DNA of 64,000 nt from Cupriavidus neocaledonicus (lineage in GTDB: Bacteria; Pseudomonadota; Gammaproteobacteria; Burkholderiales; Burkholderiaceae). A model generated the notes under the pieces. It worked only from the letters and a program-made list of their open reading frames with translations, did no database searches and was not told the origin of the DNA. The translations under genes and the position numbers were made by a program. The number at the start of each line of letters is the position of its first letter. The first letter of the stretch is position 1. Of the stretch, positions 44,216 through 55,818 are shown in pieces. The stretch covers positions 50,118-114,117 of the forward strand of contig NZ_AQUR01000087.1 in NCBI RefSeq assembly GCF_000372525.1, read 5' to 3'.

Positions 44216-45544
44216 TCACGCGCCGTGCCCCGCGCCCTCATCCTCCGGTAACGTCAGCATCCCGCTGTGATAGCTGTACTCGAAGATCTCCCCATACCGC
44301 CCCCATCCGATCGCCACGCTCAGCACGCGTTCGGCCTCCGCCGGCTTGAGGGATTGCTCCAGCTCTTCGAGCACCTGCTCCTCGCCGATCTCGCCGGCTT
44401 CGCTCGCCACCAGCTCGCGCCGCACATGCGCGGCCAGCGCGACGTTCGCGAGCAGTTGCCGGCCGAAGATGGCCTTGCGCTGCTGCGGCCCGGCGGCATA
44501 GTAGGCGCGGCCGGCGTCGGTGGCGGCGATGTCGCCGGCCTCGATCGACACCAGTTGCACCAGTTGCAGCGCTTCGCAGGCCGGCAGCAGCTCGTCGTCG
44601 GTCAGGCCGGCCTCGTCGGCCAGGTGCGGCAGGTCGGCGCGGCCCTGGAACGGGGCTTCGCACAGCAGGTCGAGGATGGCTTCCATCTGGCTGATGTCGG
44701 CGTCCGGTAGCCGGTAGCCGATCTCGCGCGCGGGCGCGGGCCGGCGCGCTTCGGCCGCGGGCGCCGTCATCAGCGCGTAGATCTGGTCGACCAGCACGCG
44801 CACCTGCGCGCTGTCGCGGTTGCGCGGGCGCGGCAGCGCCACCGGCACCTCGGCGCGGATGCGGCCGGGGTCGCTCGACAGGATCACGATGCGGTCGGCC
44901 ATCATCACCGCTTCCTCGATGTTGTGCGAAACGATGAGGATGCTCCTGATGTTGGCGCGCCCGCTTTGCCACAGCGCCAGCATCTCGTCGCGCAGGGTCT
45001 CGCCGGTCAGCACGTCCAGTGCCGAGAATGCTTCGTCCATCAGCAGCAGGTCGGGCTCGGTCACCAGCGCGCGCGCAATGCCTACGCGCTGGCGCATGCC
45101 GCCCGACAGTTCGCGCGGCAGAGCGCTGTTGAAGCCGGCCAGGCCGATCATGTCGATCGCGGCCTCGGCGCGGCGTTCGCGCTCGGCCCGGGGCACGCCC
45201 TGCGCCTCCAGCCCCAGCTCGACGTTCTGCTGCACCGTCAGCCACGGAAACAGCGCGAACGACTGGAACACCATGGCAATGCCTTCGGCGGTGCCGGCCA
45301 GGCGCTGGCCGCGAAAGCGCACCTCGCCGCGGTCGGCGCCGACCAGCCCCGCCATGATGCGCAGCAGCGTGGACTTGCCCGAGCCGGACTTGCCCAGCAT
45401 GGCGACGATCTCACCCTCGCGCAGGGTCAGGTCGACGCCCTCGAGCACGGCGCGGTCGCTCTGGCTGGCGGTGCGGAAGATCTTGCCGACGCCGCGCAGT
45501 TCGATCACCGCCGCGGCGGTGGGGGTTGCAATGTTCTCTGCCAT
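44216..45544 (-). CDS. Nitrate/sulfonate-type ABC transporter ATPase with AAA-associated C-terminal domain
   Basis: A 442-residue protein. ABC domain with Walker A GKSGSGKST, the Q-loop in AMVFQSFALFPW, signature LSGGMRQR and Walker B LLLMDEAFSALD. After about residue 270 comes an extra domain (ADISQMEAILDLLCEAPFQG ...) found on a subset of nitrate/sulfonate/taurine-type ATPases (AAA-associated C-terminal). Transcribed after the permease with a 12-bp gap. The substrate is unknown; no periplasmic binding protein is encoded next to it. Confidence 0.88.
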   Translation of the reverse strand: MAENIATPTAAAVIELRGVGKIFRTASQSDRAVLEGVDLTLREGEIVAMLGKSGSGKSTLLRIMAGLVGADRGEVRFRGQRLAGTAEGIAMVFQSFALFPWLTVQQNVELGLEAQGVPRAERERRAEAAIDMIGLAGFNSALPRELSGGMRQRVGIARALVTEPDLLLMDEAFSALDVLTGETLRDEMLALWQSGRANIRSILIVSHNIEEAVMMADRIVILSSDPGRIRAEVPVALPRPRNRDSAQVRVLVDQIYALMTAPAAEARRPAPAREIGYRLPDADISQMEAILDLLCEAPFQGRADLPHLADEAGLTDDELLPACEALQLVQLVSIEAGDIAATDAGRAYYAAGPQQRKAIFGRQLLANVALAAHVRRELVASEAGEIGEEQVLEELEQSLKPAEAERVLSVAIGWGRYGEIFEYSYHSGMLTLPEDEGAGHGA

Positions 45545-45556
45545 CGTTGCCTTGCC

Positions 45557-47311
45557 TTACAGCCGTGTGCGCTCCTGCGCGAGTTGGTACAGGCGGTTCC
45601 ACAACAACCGGTTGGAGCCCACCACGAACAGCGCCATCACGCCGATGCCCAGCGCAATGCGCGGGAAGTCGCCGCGCGCGGTGGTCTCGGCGATATAGCT
45701 GCCGAGGCCGGTAGCGACGATGGTGCGGTCGCCCCAGGTTACGTATTCGGACACGATGCTGGCGTTCCACGAGCCGCCCGCGGCCGTTACCAGGCCGGTC
45801 AGCAGGCTGGGGAACACCGCCGGAATCAGAAAGCGCCTCCACAGCAGCCAGCCGCGCAGGCCGAAGTTGCGCGCGGCAAGCTTCAGCTCGGTGGGGATGC
45901 CCGACGCCCCCGCGATCACGTTGAACAGGATGTACCACTGGGTGCCGAAGATCAGCAGCGGGCTCAGCCAGATCTCCGGATTCAGGCCGAAGCGCGCGAT
46001 CAGCATCACTGCCAGCGGGAACATCAGGTTGGCCGGGAACGCCGCCAGGAACTGCGCGATCGGTTGCGCGATGCGCGCCAGGTCGGGGTTCAGGCCGATG
46101 CGGATGCCGATCGGCACCCACACCAGCGCCGCCAGCGCAATCAGCACGATCACCCGCAGCATGGTCAGCGTGCCGAGCCACAGCACATGGACGACTTCGG
46201 CCCAGCCCACTTCGCTGTGCACGAAATAGCCCAGGCGCAGCAGCGCGGCCAGCGCCACCAGCACGATCGCGGCGTCGCGCGCCCGGGCGAGCCATAGCGC
46301 CCGGCGCGGATCCGCCGCGCGGGCAGGTGCCGGCATGCGCGTGCGCGCGCCCCACGCCAGCGTGCGCGCGGCCAGCGCAGCGGCCCGCGCCAGCAGCGCA
46401 CCCACCCACGCCGAGCGGCGCAGCAGGTCCAGCAGCCACGACTGCGGCAGCTTGTCCTGCGCCAGGGTCTCGAAGCGGAAGCGGTCGGCCCAGGCCACCA
46501 GCGGGCGGAACAGCAACTGGTCATACAGCAGGATGCCAACCAGCATCGCCACGATGGCCCAGCCGATCGCGGCCAGGTCCTGCTGCTGGATCGCCAGCGC
46601 GATATAGGAGCCGATGCCGGGCAGCCGGATATCGTGGCCCGACACCGAGATCGCCTCGGACGCGACCACGAAGAACCAGCCGCCCGACATCGACATCATC
46701 ATGTTCCACAGCAGCCCCGGCATGGCGTACGGCACTTCCAGCCGCCAGAAGCGCTGCCACGGCGACAGCCGGAACATCGCCGCGGCCTCCAGCAAGTCGC
46801 CAGGGATGGTGCGGAACGACTGGTACAGGCTGAACGCCATGTTCCAGGCCTGCGAGGTGAAGATGGCAAAGATCGCCGCGCACTCCACCCCCGCCAGGTT
46901 GCCCGGGAACAGGGCGATGAATCCGGTCACGGTAATCGACAGGAAGCCCAGCACCGGAATCGACTGCAGGATGTCCAATGCGGGTACCAGCACCTTCTCG
47001 GCGGTGCGGCTCTTGGACGCCAGCGCGGCAAAGGCCAGCGAGAACAGCAGCGACGCCGCCAGCGCGGCCAGCATGCGGATGCTGGTGCGCATCAGGTAGT
47101 AGGGCAGGTAGGCCACGTCCAGGTGCACCGCCAGCGGCTGGTCGGGCCGGAACGGCACATTCATCTGCTGCGCGGCGAACGCGACCATCACGATCACGGC
47201 CAGGATGATCGGCAGCAGCGCCAGGTCGAAGCGGTTGGGCGGGGCGCGCAGCAGCTGGCTGTCGAAGCCAGGGGCGGGCTGGGCCGCGTTGCGGTCGGCG
47301 GGTGGCATCAT
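45557..47311 (-). CDS. Fused double ABC permease (NitT/TauT type)
   Basis: A 584-residue protein made of two binding-protein-dependent permease halves in one chain. Each half has an EAA-type cytoplasmic loop (EAAAMFRLSPWQRFWRLEVP in the first, ELKLAARNFGLRGWLLWRRF in the second), and there are about 12 transmembrane helices. Normally two identical or separate subunits are used, so this is a fusion that fixes heterodimer order. Operon with the ATPase. Confidence 0.88.
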   Translation of the reverse strand: MMPPADRNAAQPAPGFDSQLLRAPPNRFDLALLPIILAVIVMVAFAAQQMNVPFRPDQPLAVHLDVAYLPYYLMRTSIRMLAALAASLLFSLAFAALASKSRTAEKVLVPALDILQSIPVLGFLSITVTGFIALFPGNLAGVECAAIFAIFTSQAWNMAFSLYQSFRTIPGDLLEAAAMFRLSPWQRFWRLEVPYAMPGLLWNMMMSMSGGWFFVVASEAISVSGHDIRLPGIGSYIALAIQQQDLAAIGWAIVAMLVGILLYDQLLFRPLVAWADRFRFETLAQDKLPQSWLLDLLRRSAWVGALLARAAALAARTLAWGARTRMPAPARAADPRRALWLARARDAAIVLVALAALLRLGYFVHSEVGWAEVVHVLWLGTLTMLRVIVLIALAALVWVPIGIRIGLNPDLARIAQPIAQFLAAFPANLMFPLAVMLIARFGLNPEIWLSPLLIFGTQWYILFNVIAGASGIPTELKLAARNFGLRGWLLWRRFLIPAVFPSLLTGLVTAAGGSWNASIVSEYVTWGDRTIVATGLGSYIAETTARGDFPRIALGIGVMALFVVGSNRLLWNRLYQLAQERTRL

Positions 47312-47529
47312 GGGCGCTTGTCGGGGTGTGTCGAGCTGGCAGGGCGGAGGCTTGTGGCCTGCCCCGGGTTCGCGGCCCCGGCGGACGATGGCAAAGCCCG
47401 CATGCCGCCGGCTTCATGCTGATCACGCCGGGCGGCGCATCCCCTGGTAACGCCCGGCATGGCGGTCTAGTTTACTTGGTGTCGATGACACAACGCGCAC
47501 GGGTCGCGTGCGCTCGCGGGGAACCCACC

Positions 47530-47808
47530 ATGAACAAGGCAACGTGGCGCCTGGTCGCGCACGGGCGCGTGCAGGGCGTGGGCTATCGCGCCGCCTGTGC
47601 CGACGCGGCGGATGAACTCGGCCTGGGCGGCTGGGTGCGCAACCGCGCCGACGGCACCGTCGAGGTGATGGCGCACGGCACGGTCAAGCAGCTGGAAGCG
47701 CTGCAGGCATGGATGGAAACCGGCCCGCCGGCGGCGCAGGTGACCTTCGTCGAGGTCGGGCGCGGGGAAGGGGAGTTTGCCGGGTTCGAGTTCCGGCCGA
47801 CGGTCTAG
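47530..47808 (+). CDS. acyP: Acylphosphatase
   Basis: A 92-residue protein with the family signature GRVQGVGYRAACADAADELG and GWVRNRADGTVEV, containing the catalytic Arg (in GYR) and Asn (in WVRNR). It hydrolyses acyl phosphates. Start ATG 47530 fits the family; the upstream extension is not conserved. Confidence 0.95.
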   Translation: MNKATWRLVAHGRVQGVGYRAACADAADELGLGGWVRNRADGTVEVMAHGTVKQLEALQAWMETGPPAAQVTFVEVGRGEGEFAGFEFRPTV

Positions 47809-47820
47809 CGGCCCGCTGCG

Positions 47821-48597
47821 CTAGGCCGCGGTCCAGTCGATGGCCGTGCGGCCGTGGGCTTCGAGCCAGTCGTTGGCCGCGCGGAAGTGGCCGCATCCCA
47901 GGAAGCCCCGGTGTGCCGACAATGGCGACGGGTGCGGCGCTTCCAGCACGCAGTGGCCCCCGCCCAGCAGCGGCTTCTTGGCCTGCGCATGGCTGCCCCA
48001 CAGCATGAACACCAGGTTGGGCCGGCTCGCGGCGAGGTGCTGGATCAGGCAATCGGTGACGGCTTCCCAGCCGCGCCGCGCATGGCTGGCGGCCTGCCCC
48101 TGCTCGACCGTCAGCACGGTATTGAGCAGCAGCACGCCCTGGCGCGCCCAGCCTTCCAGGTTGCCGGAGGTGCGCGGCGGGCAGTTGCCGTCGGCACCGA
48201 ATTCCGCGGCGATTTCCTTGAAGATGTTGCGCAGGCTGGGCGGCACCTTGACGCCTGCCGGTACCGAGAAGGCGAGCCCGTGCGCCTGCGGCAGCTCGAC
48301 CCCGCCGACCGTGCCGGTGCCGTGGTACGGGTCCTGGCCCAGGATCACCACCTTGACCGCAGCGGGCGGCGTCAGGTGCAGCGCGTGGAAGACGTGGTGC
48401 GGGAACACCGGCTTGCCGGCGGCGCGCTCGCCGTCAACGAAGGTTGCCAGCTCGCGCCACGCCGGCACGGCGATGCAGGGCTCGAGCAAGGCGCGCCAGG
48501 CGGCGGGCAGGGCATCGGCCTGCGCTTGCAGGCTGGCGGCGGGGGCGGGTTCGCCGGGGGCGCGGGGCGCTTCGGCGGCAAAGAGATCGGCTTGCAT
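47821..48597 (-). CDS. ung: Uracil-DNA glycosylase, family 1
   Basis: A 258-residue protein with GQDPYHG (water-activating Asp), [10 protein letters not shown], and the C-terminal [17 protein letters not shown] containing the catalytic His loop. It removes uracil from DNA as the first step of base-excision repair. Start at 48597 ([12 protein letters not shown]); the longer in-frame stretch upstream is antisense to the CYTH gene. Confidence 0.96.
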   Translation of the reverse strand: MQADLFAAEAPRAPGEPAPAASLQAQADALPAAWRALLEPCIAVPAWRELATFVDGERAAGKPVFPHHVFHALHLTPPAAVKVVILGQDPYHGTGTVGGVELPQAHGLAFSVPAGVKVPPSLRNIFKEIAAEFGADGNCPPRTSGNLEGWARQGVLLLNTVLTVEQGQAASHARRGWEAVTDCLIQHLAASRPNLVFMLWGSHAQAKKPLLGGGHCVLEAPHPSPLSAHRGFLGCGHFRAANDWLEAHGRTAIDWTAA

Positions 48598-48626
48598 GCG
48601 GGAAATGCGCGGCGGCAAAACCGCGA

Positions 48627-49256
48627 TTATGACGCCTTGCCCTCGGCGATCCCGGCCAGGCGGTAGCCGCGCGCCGCCTTGCTCAGGTCCGACGGGGCCA
48701 GTGCCGCCACGGCGGCAAGCCGCGCGGCGAAGGCGCGCAGCGCCTCGGCGGCGTGCGCGGCATCGCCATCGAGCCATTCCAGCTCGAGTTCCTGGATGCG
48801 CTCCTGCGCGGCACTGGCCAGGGCGGTGATGGTACCGGTGTCGAGCGCGGCCTCGATCCTTGCGCCGTCCTGCGTGACGATCCAGGTGCGGCGGACGAAG
48901 TCGGTGCGGAACACCGGCGCCAGGCTGCCGATCAGCGGCGCCAGCACGGTTTGCGCCTCGGCGGGAAAGCTCTGCAGTTCGATGGCCTCGCCGGCGATGG
49001 TGGTCTCCCACTCATGCCGCATGGCCAGGCCGCGCTGGCTGCTGCCGGCGGTCTTCAGCGTCTGCAGCCACTGCGCGCCCTTGCGGCGCAGGCGCAGCGC
49101 GGCGCGCGCCTGCGCCAGGTCGTGCCGGGGCGTGTCGAGGTAGACGTTGAGCAGCGTGGCTTCGCCCCGCGGCTGGCCGTTGGCGTCGAGCCAGGCGGCC
49201 AGCGGGGCAAGGGCGGCGTCGGGGACGGCGAGTTTGAGTTCGATTTCCTGGGGCAT
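48627..49256 (-). CDS. CYTH-domain protein (inorganic triphosphatase-like)
   Basis: A 209-residue protein beginning [11 protein letters not shown], the EXEXK motif of CYTH tunnel enzymes, followed by [20 protein letters not shown] and acidic/basic strands lining the tunnel. Related enzymes hydrolyse inorganic triphosphate or other triphosphates with a divalent metal; the C-terminal CHAD domain of longer homologues is absent. Downstream of trpC by 12 bp on the same strand. Confidence 0.85.
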   Translation of the reverse strand: MPQEIELKLAVPDAALAPLAAWLDANGQPRGEATLLNVYLDTPRHDLAQARAALRLRRKGAQWLQTLKTAGSSQRGLAMRHEWETTIAGEAIELQSFPAEAQTVLAPLIGSLAPVFRTDFVRRTWIVTQDGARIEAALDTGTITALASAAQERIQELELEWLDGDAAHAAEALRAFAARLAAVAALAPSDLSKAARGYRLAGIAEGKAS

Positions 49257-49268
49257 GGCGGGTGGGGA

Positions 49269-50072
49269 TCAGCCAAACAACCGCGCCAGCTCCACCCCCG
49301 GGTCCCTGGCCCGCATGAATGCCTCGCCCACCAGGAAGGCATGCACGTTGGCGTCGCGCATGCGCTGCACATCCGCGGCGCCGAGGATGCCGGACTCCGT
49401 CACCACCAGCTTGTCGGCCGGCATGCGCGGCAGCAGCTCGAGGGTGTTGTCCAGCGACACCTCGAAGGTGCGCAGGTTGCGGTTGTTCACGCCCAGCAGC
49501 GGGGTCTTCAGCCGCAGCGCCACGTCGAGTTCGTCGCCGCCATGGACTTCCACCAGCACGTCCATGCCGAGCTCGTGCGCGCAGGCTTCCAGGTCAGCCA
49601 TCAGTCCCGGATCCAGCGCCGCGACGATCAGCAGGATGCAGTCGGCGCCCCAGCTGCGCGCTTCATAGACCTGATACAGGTCGACCATGAAATCCTTGCG
49701 CAGCGCCGGCAGCGGGCAGGCGCCGCGGGCGCGCTTCAGGTAGTCGGCGTGCCCCTGGAAGAAATGCTCGTCGGTCAGCACTGACAGGCAGGCCGCGCCG
49801 TGGGCGGCGTAGCTCTCGGCGATGGCCTCGGGCAGGAACTGCTCGCGCAGCACGCCCTTGGACGGCGACGCCTTCTTGATCTCGGCGATGACACCGGCGT
49901 GGCCGCCGGCGATCTTGTCGCGCAGCGCGCGCTCGAATCCGCGCGGCGCGTAGCCGGCCTCGGTGCGCAGGCTTTCGGCCTCGGCGCGCAGGCTGGGCAG
50001 GTCGCGCCGCTTGCGCGCGGCGGCGACTTCGTCGGCCTTTACAGCCAGGATTTTCTGCAGGATGTCGGACAT
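49269..50072 (-). CDS. trpC: Indole-3-glycerol phosphate synthase
   Basis: A 267-residue TIM-barrel enzyme with [13 protein letters not shown] near residue 60, [37 protein letters not shown] and VTESGI, the ordered active-site blocks of IGPS. It closes the indole ring in tryptophan synthesis. Follows trpD by about 11 bp. Monofunctional (no TrpF fusion). Confidence 0.97.
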   Translation of the reverse strand: MSDILQKILAVKADEVAAARKRRDLPSLRAEAESLRTEAGYAPRGFERALRDKIAGGHAGVIAEIKKASPSKGVLREQFLPEAIAESYAAHGAACLSVLTDEHFFQGHADYLKRARGACPLPALRKDFMVDLYQVYEARSWGADCILLIVAALDPGLMADLEACAHELGMDVLVEVHGGDELDVALRLKTPLLGVNNRNLRTFEVSLDNTLELLPRMPADKLVVTESGILGAADVQRMRDANVHAFLVGEAFMRARDPGVELARLFG

Positions 50073-50083
50073 ATCGGCGTCTC

Positions 50084-51109
50084 TTACTTGAACTGCTGGG
50101 TGGCCCGCACGAAGGCGTCGAGCTTCTGCCGCGCCGCGCCGCTGGCGATGGCTTCGCGCGCGCGACGGATGCCGTCCTCGACCGAGTCCGCCACGTTGGC
50201 GGCGTACAGCGCGGTGCCCGCATTCAGCGACACGATCTCGCGCGGCGTGCCCGGCGCGTTGGACAGCGCCTCGAGCAGCATGTCCTTGGACTCGGCGGCA
50301 TCGGCCACCTTCAGGCCGCGGTTGGAGATCATCGACAGGCCGAAGTCTTCGGGGTGGATCTCGTACTCGCGCACTTCGCCGTCCTTCAGTTCGCCCACCA
50401 GCGTCGCGGCGCCCAGCGAGACCTCGTCCATGCCGTCCTTGCCGTAGACCACGATGGCGTGCTGCGCGCCCAGGCGCTGCATCACGCGCACCTGGATGCC
50501 GACCAGGTCGGGATGGAACACGCCCATCAGGATGTTGGGCGCATCGGCCGGGTTGGTCAGCGGGCCCAGGATATTGAAGATGGTGCGCACGCCCATTTCC
50601 TTGCGGATCGGCGCGACATTCTTCATCGCCGGGTGGTGCGTGGGCGCGAACATGAAGCCGATGCCGGTCTCTTCGATGCACTGGCCGACCTGCTCGGGCG
50701 TCAGCATGATGTTGACGCCGAGCGCCTCCAGCACGTCGGCGCTGCCCGACTTGGAGCTGACGCCGCGGTTGCCGTGCTTGGCGATCCTGGCGCCGGCGGC
50801 GGCGGCAACGAACATCGACGCGGTCGAGATATTGAAGGTGTGCGAGCCGTCGCCGCCGGTGCCGACGATGTCGACGAAATTCTCGCGATCCTTCACCGGA
50901 ACCTTGTTGGCGAACTCCCGCATCACCTGCGCGGCGGCCGAGATCTCGCCGATGGTTTCCTTCTTGACGCGCAGTCCGGTCAGGATCGCGGCGGCCATTA
51001 CCGGCGAGATCTGCGCCTGCATGATCTGCCGCATCAGGTGCAGCATCTCGTCATGGAAGATTTCGCGGTGCTCGATGCAGCGCGTCAGGGCTTCTTGCGG
51101 CGTGATCAT
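50084..51109 (-). CDS. trpD: Anthranilate phosphoribosyltransferase
   Basis: A 341-residue protein ([20 protein letters not shown] ...) with the PRPP-binding [38 protein letters not shown] and the [14 protein letters not shown] block. It transfers phosphoribosyl to anthranilate. Chosen start at 51109 gives the standard N-terminus; trpG ends 74 bp upstream. Confidence 0.97.
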   Translation of the reverse strand: MITPQEALTRCIEHREIFHDEMLHLMRQIMQAQISPVMAAAILTGLRVKKETIGEISAAAQVMREFANKVPVKDRENFVDIVGTGGDGSHTFNISTASMFVAAAAGARIAKHGNRGVSSKSGSADVLEALGVNIMLTPEQVGQCIEETGIGFMFAPTHHPAMKNVAPIRKEMGVRTIFNILGPLTNPADAPNILMGVFHPDLVGIQVRVMQRLGAQHAIVVYGKDGMDEVSLGAATLVGELKDGEVREYEIHPEDFGLSMISNRGLKVADAAESKDMLLEALSNAPGTPREIVSLNAGTALYAANVADSVEDGIRRAREAIASGAARQKLDAFVRATQQFK

Positions 51110-51183
51110 GGCGTTCTCGTTGGCAGTCTGCGGCGTGTGTGCAGTGGCGTGATGGGGGCTGGCAGGCGCGGAATCGAGCAGTC

Positions 51184-51753
<570 letters not shown>

Positions 51754-51773
51754 GGCGTCTGTCTCCTGTTCTG

Positions 51774-53291
51774 TCAGATGTCGGAGTCCAGGCCATCCTG
51801 GACTTGCTCGGCGGCGCGGATCACGGCGCGCGCCTTGGCCTCGGTTTCCCTCCATTCGGCTTCGGGATCCGAATCGGCGACGATGCCGGCGGCGGCCTGC
51901 ACATAAAGGTTGCCGTCCTTGACGATGCCGGTGCGGATGGCGATGGCCAGGTCCATCTCGCCGCCGAACGACAGGTAGCCCACCGCGCCGCCATAGATGC
52001 CGCGCTTGCGCGGCTCGAGCTCGTCGATGATCTCCATCGCATGGACCTTGGGCGCGCCCGACAGCGTGCCGGCCGGGAAGGTCGCGCGCAGCACGTCGAG
52101 GTTGCTCATGCCCTCGCGCAGCGTGCCCTCGACCGAGCTGACGATATGCTGCACGTGCGAGTACTTCTCGATCACCATCTTGTCGGTAACCTTGACCGAA
52201 CCGGTCTCGGCAATACGGCCGATGTCATTGCGCGCCAGGTCGATCAGCATCACGTGCTCGGCGATCTCCTTCGGGTCGTTGAGCAACTCGGTAGCCAGCT
52301 GCGCGTCCTTGTCCGGCGTATTGCCGCGCGGGCGCGTGCCGGCCAGCGGGCGGATGGTGACGATGTGTTCGGTGCGGGTGTCCCCGTTGGCGCCCACCTT
52401 GCGCGCTTCCTGGCGCACCAGGATTTCCGGCGAAGCGCCCACCACCTGGAAGTCGCCGAAGTTGTAGAAGTACATGTACGGCGACGGATTCAGCGAGCGC
52501 AGCGCGCGGTACAGCGACAGCGGCGCGTCGCGGTAGGGCTTGACCAGGCGCTGGCCGATCTGCACCTGCATCATGTCGCCGGCCATGATGTATTCCTTGG
52601 CCTTGTGCACCGCGGCCAGGTAGTCGGCCTTGGCGAATTCGCGGTAGACCTCGGTCTGCACCGACGGGCTGGTCACCGGCACGTCGACCGGCTGGCGCAG
52701 CTTCATGCGCAGCTCGCGCAGGCGCTGGCGCGCGCGCGAATAGGCCTCGGGCGTGGTCGGGTCGGCGTAGACGATCAGGTAGAGCTTGCCCGACAGGTTG
52801 TCGATCACCGCCAGCTCTTCGCACAGCAGCAGCTGGATGTCGGGCAGGTTCAGGTCGTCGGGCTTCTGCGTGTTGGCGAGCTTCTTCTCGATATAGCGCA
52901 CCGCGTCGTAGCCGAAGTAGCCGGCCAGGCCGCCGCAGAAGCGGGGCAGGCCGGGGCGCAGCGCCACCTTGAAGCGGCTCTCGAACGCGGCGATGAAATC
53001 GAGCGGATTGCCTTCGTGGGTTTCCACCACCTTGCCGTCGGTCACCACCTCGGTGCGGTTGCCGTAGGCGCGCAGCAGCGTGCGCGCATGCAGGCCGATG
53101 AAGGAATAGCGGCCGAAGCGCTCGCCGCCCACCACCGATTCCAGCAGGAAGGTGTTGACGCCGCGGGTCTGCGACTGGGCCAGCTTCAGGTACAGCGACA
53201 GCGGCGTTTCCAGGTCGGCAAAGGCCTCGGCGATCAGCGGGATGCGGTTGTAGCCCTGGTCGGCCAGCGATTTGAATTCCAGTTCGGTCAT
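51774..53291 (-). CDS. trpE: Anthranilate synthase component I
   Basis: A 505-residue chorismate-utilising enzyme. The N-terminal half carries the tryptophan-feedback site ([19 protein letters not shown]). The C-terminal catalytic half has [40 protein letters not shown] and [19 protein letters not shown]. Start at 53291 matches the family; the upstream frame extension is not conserved. First trp gene of the row, after gph with a 428-bp leader. Confidence 0.97.
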   Translation of the reverse strand: MTELEFKSLADQGYNRIPLIAEAFADLETPLSLYLKLAQSQTRGVNTFLLESVVGGERFGRYSFIGLHARTLLRAYGNRTEVVTDGKVVETHEGNPLDFIAAFESRFKVALRPGLPRFCGGLAGYFGYDAVRYIEKKLANTQKPDDLNLPDIQLLLCEELAVIDNLSGKLYLIVYADPTTPEAYSRARQRLRELRMKLRQPVDVPVTSPSVQTEVYREFAKADYLAAVHKAKEYIMAGDMMQVQIGQRLVKPYRDAPLSLYRALRSLNPSPYMYFYNFGDFQVVGASPEILVRQEARKVGANGDTRTEHIVTIRPLAGTRPRGNTPDKDAQLATELLNDPKEIAEHVMLIDLARNDIGRIAETGSVKVTDKMVIEKYSHVQHIVSSVEGTLREGMSNLDVLRATFPAGTLSGAPKVHAMEIIDELEPRKRGIYGGAVGYLSFGGEMDLAIAIRTGIVKDGNLYVQAAAGIVADSDPEAEWRETEAKARAVIRAAEQVQDGLDSDI

Positions 53292-53719
53292 GTCGGTCCT
53301 CTTGTTCGGCCCGCGTCGCAGGCGATGGCCAGGCGCGGTGCCGCTTGTCGGCAGATTGGCTGGAGCGTATGGGAATTCCCGCCCCGGTTGCGGACCGTGG
53401 TGCGGCAAGCTTGCGGACAAGGCTGCACACGGCCGGAGAGAGGGCGTGCGGCGCGTTCTTGAGCTAAACGTAGCAGAGAAATCAGGCTACGCTGGCTGTT
53501 GGCGGGTTTGGGTGATGATGCCCGGCATGGCTGGTCGCCTGGGCCGGTGGTGGCGACGCCTTCGGGTCGAAGGCGTGTCAGCAGACTCGCGAACGCACTT
53601 TACGCCTGTTGGGAGGCGCGCCAGCGACGCCAGGGCCAGGCCTGCCGATCACTGCCAGAAAAGATGCGTTTGCGGTTGAGAAACATTGAAGGTTCAGGGA
53701 TTTGGTCGGAATCGACGGA
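53292..53719. other. trpE leader region
   Basis: A 428-bp gap between gph and trpE. A perfect 9-bp hairpin lies at 53556-53576 (ACGCCTTCG/CGAAGGCGT, 3-nt loop) and a 6-bp one near 53468-53492 (GCTACG/CGTAGC). No leader peptide with adjacent Trp codons was found. The trp promoter is presumably here. Confidence 0.5.
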
Positions 53720-54463
53720 CTATCGATGACCGGCCCGGTGTGCGGCAAACAGCGCTGCGGCATGGGCAATGGAGTCGACTATACCATCGGCGTCGACGCC
53801 TTGTACAGGGTTGCCATGGTTGTAGCCATAGGGCACCAGCAGTACGCCCATGCCGGCCGCGCGGGCCGCCTGCGCGTCGTTTTCGGAGTCGCCCAGCGCC
53901 GCCATTGCCGACGGCTCCAGCCCGAAGGCATCGGCGGCCTTCAGCAGCGGGAACGGGTCGGGCTTGCGCAGCGGGAAGGCATCGCCGCCATAGACCAGTT
54001 CGAAGTACTGGGCCAGGCCGGTCTTGGCCAGCAGCGGCTCGGTAAAGCTGTAGGGCTTGTTGGTCACGCAGGCCAGCCGCAGCCCGGCCGCCTTCATCGC
54101 CGCCAGGCCTTCGCGCACGCCCGGGTAGACCTGCGAGAACTGGCCGTTGATGCGGATGTATTCGCGGTCGTAGAGCGCGTAGGCATCGGCAAACAGGCCG
54201 TTGGCGTGCAGCGGCGAAAAGCGCGCGTCGAGCACGCGCCGGATCAGGTTTTCCGAACCCTTGCCGACGTAGCTGACGATCTCCTGCTCGGACATCGGCG
54301 CCACCGGGCCCAGGTGGGTATGCTGGCGGCCCAGCGTCAGCAGCATGGCGTTGATCGACGCGTGGAAGTCGCCCGCGGTGTCGACCATGGTGCCGTCCAG
54401 GTCGACGATCACGCCTTCGATGCCGCGCCAGTCGGCGCGGCGCAGCACCGCGCCCGCGCTCAT
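53720..54463 (-). CDS. gph: Phosphoglycolate phosphatase
   Basis: A 247-residue HAD-superfamily protein with motif [14 protein letters not shown], motif II ACVTNKP and motif [17 protein letters not shown] ... [17 protein letters not shown]. It removes 2-phosphoglycolate formed by repair or oxygenation. Its ATG overlaps the rpe stop (ATGA at 54460), so both are translated together. Confidence 0.93.
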   Translation of the reverse strand: MSAGAVLRRADWRGIEGVIVDLDGTMVDTAGDFHASINAMLLTLGRQHTHLGPVAPMSEQEIVSYVGKGSENLIRRVLDARFSPLHANGLFADAYALYDREYIRINGQFSQVYPGVREGLAAMKAAGLRLACVTNKPYSFTEPLLAKTGLAQYFELVYGGDAFPLRKPDPFPLLKAADAFGLEPSAMAALGDSENDAQAARAAGMGVLLVPYGYNHGNPVQGVDADGIVDSIAHAAALFAAHRAGHR

Positions 54464-55161
54464 TGGCCGGCCTTGGCCAGTTGGTCGCGCAGCGCCGAGA
54501 TGATGCCGCGGTAGCCGCCGTCGGCATCGGGCTTGCCGAACACGGCCGAGCCAGCCACGAAGGTGTCGGCGCCGGCCCGAGCGATCTCGGCGATGTTGTC
54601 GACCTTCACGCCGCCGTCGACTTCCAGCAGGATGGTGCGGCCGGTGCGCGCGGTGTAGGCATCGATGCGCTCGCGCACGGCGCGCAGCTTGTTCAGCGTC
54701 TCGGGGATGAACGACTGGCCGCCGAAACCCGGGTTGACAGACATCAGCAGGATCACGTCCAGGCGGTCCATCACGTGGTCCAGGTGGTGCAGCGGCGTGG
54801 CCGGGTTGAACACCAGGCCGGCCTGGCAGCCGTGATCGCGGATCAGCGCGAGCGAGCGGTCGACGTGTTCGCTGGCCTCCGGGTGGAAGGTGATGATATT
54901 GGCGCCGGCCTTGGCGAAGTCCGGGATGATCCGGTCCACCGGGCGCACCATCAGGTGCACGTCGATGGGGGCGGTCACGTGGGGGCGGATCGCCTCGCAC
55001 ACCAGCGGGCCCACGGTCAGGTTGGGCACGTAATGGTTGTCCATCACGTCGAAATGGATCCAGTCGGCGCCGGCCTCGGTCACGCGGCGCACTTCCTCGC
55101 CCAGGCGGGCAAAGTCGGCGGACAGGATGGAGGGGGCGAGGCGGAAGGTGGGCTGGGTCAT
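54460..55161 (-). CDS. rpe: Ribulose-phosphate 3-epimerase
   Basis: A 233-residue TIM-barrel protein with [50 protein letters not shown] and LEVDGGVK, the metal- and phosphate-binding blocks of Rpe. It interconverts ribulose-5-phosphate and xylulose-5-phosphate. First gene of the rpe-gph-trp row, divergent from apaG. Confidence 0.97.
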   Translation of the reverse strand: MTQPTFRLAPSILSADFARLGEEVRRVTEAGADWIHFDVMDNHYVPNLTVGPLVCEAIRPHVTAPIDVHLMVRPVDRIIPDFAKAGANIITFHPEASEHVDRSLALIRDHGCQAGLVFNPATPLHHLDHVMDRLDVILLMSVNPGFGGQSFIPETLNKLRAVRERIDAYTARTGRTILLEVDGGVKVDNIAEIARAGADTFVAGSAVFGKPDADGGYRGIISALRDQLAKAGQ

Positions 55162-55430
55162 GGTGGCGCGCGGTGAATGCAGGGAATGCTGTTATCGCCG
55201 CTGGCGGCGGGCCGCGGGCGCCGCCGCCAGGCCGCCGAAACCAATCGGGCGGCAAGGGCGGCCGGGGCCACGGCGGGCGGCACGGCGTTGAAAGACCGCT
55301 ATTCTACGCCCGCCCGGGGCGATCGCGTCCGGCCGGCGCCGGGCCCGCGCTCTTGCCCGTCCCGCGCCCATCCCGCACAATGCGGCTACCCATTTCCCTG
55401 CCGGCCGATCCCGCCGCCGGCCCTGCCCAA

Positions 55431-55805
55431 ATGAGCGAGTACGCCTTCTCCGTGTCGGTGCGCACCCAGTACCTGCCGGACCAGTCCGACCCCGAGCGCG
55501 GGCGCCATGCCTTCGCCTACACCATCACCATCCACAACACCGGCGAGGTCGCGGCACAGCTGATCTCGCGCCACTGGATCATCACGGACAGCGACAACGG
55601 CACGCAGGAAGTCGCCGGGCTGGGCGTGGTCGGCCACCAGCCGCTGCTCAAGCCGGGCGAGCATTTCGAATACACCAGCTGGGCCACGATCTCGACCCCG
55701 GTGGGTTCGATGAAGGGCGAGTACTTCTGCGTGGCCGAGGACGGCCACCGCTTCGAGGTGCCGATTCCCGAATTTGCGCTGGTGCTGCCGCGCATGCTGC
55801 ACTGA
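55431..55805 (+). CDS. apaG: ApaG (Co2+/Mg2+ efflux-associated) protein
   Basis: A 124-residue single-domain protein (MSEYAFSVSVRTQYLPDQSD ...) with HNTGEVAAQLISRHWIITDS and the conserved G-x-G-V-V-G-x-Q-P turn (GLGVVGHQPLLKPGEHFEYT). Fibronectin-III-like fold; precise role unsettled. The longer frame upstream is rejected because ATG 55431 gives the family N-terminus. Confidence 0.94.
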   Translation: MSEYAFSVSVRTQYLPDQSDPERGRHAFAYTITIHNTGEVAAQLISRHWIITDSDNGTQEVAGLGVVGHQPLLKPGEHFEYTSWATISTPVGSMKGEYFCVAEDGHRFEVPIPEFALVLPRMLH

Positions 55806-55818
55806 ACGTGCGGGGAAC

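Noticed and set aside
53400..53560. Classical trp attenuator with leader peptide
   Set aside because: The only short frame seen (MPGIITQTRQQPA) has no Trp codon.
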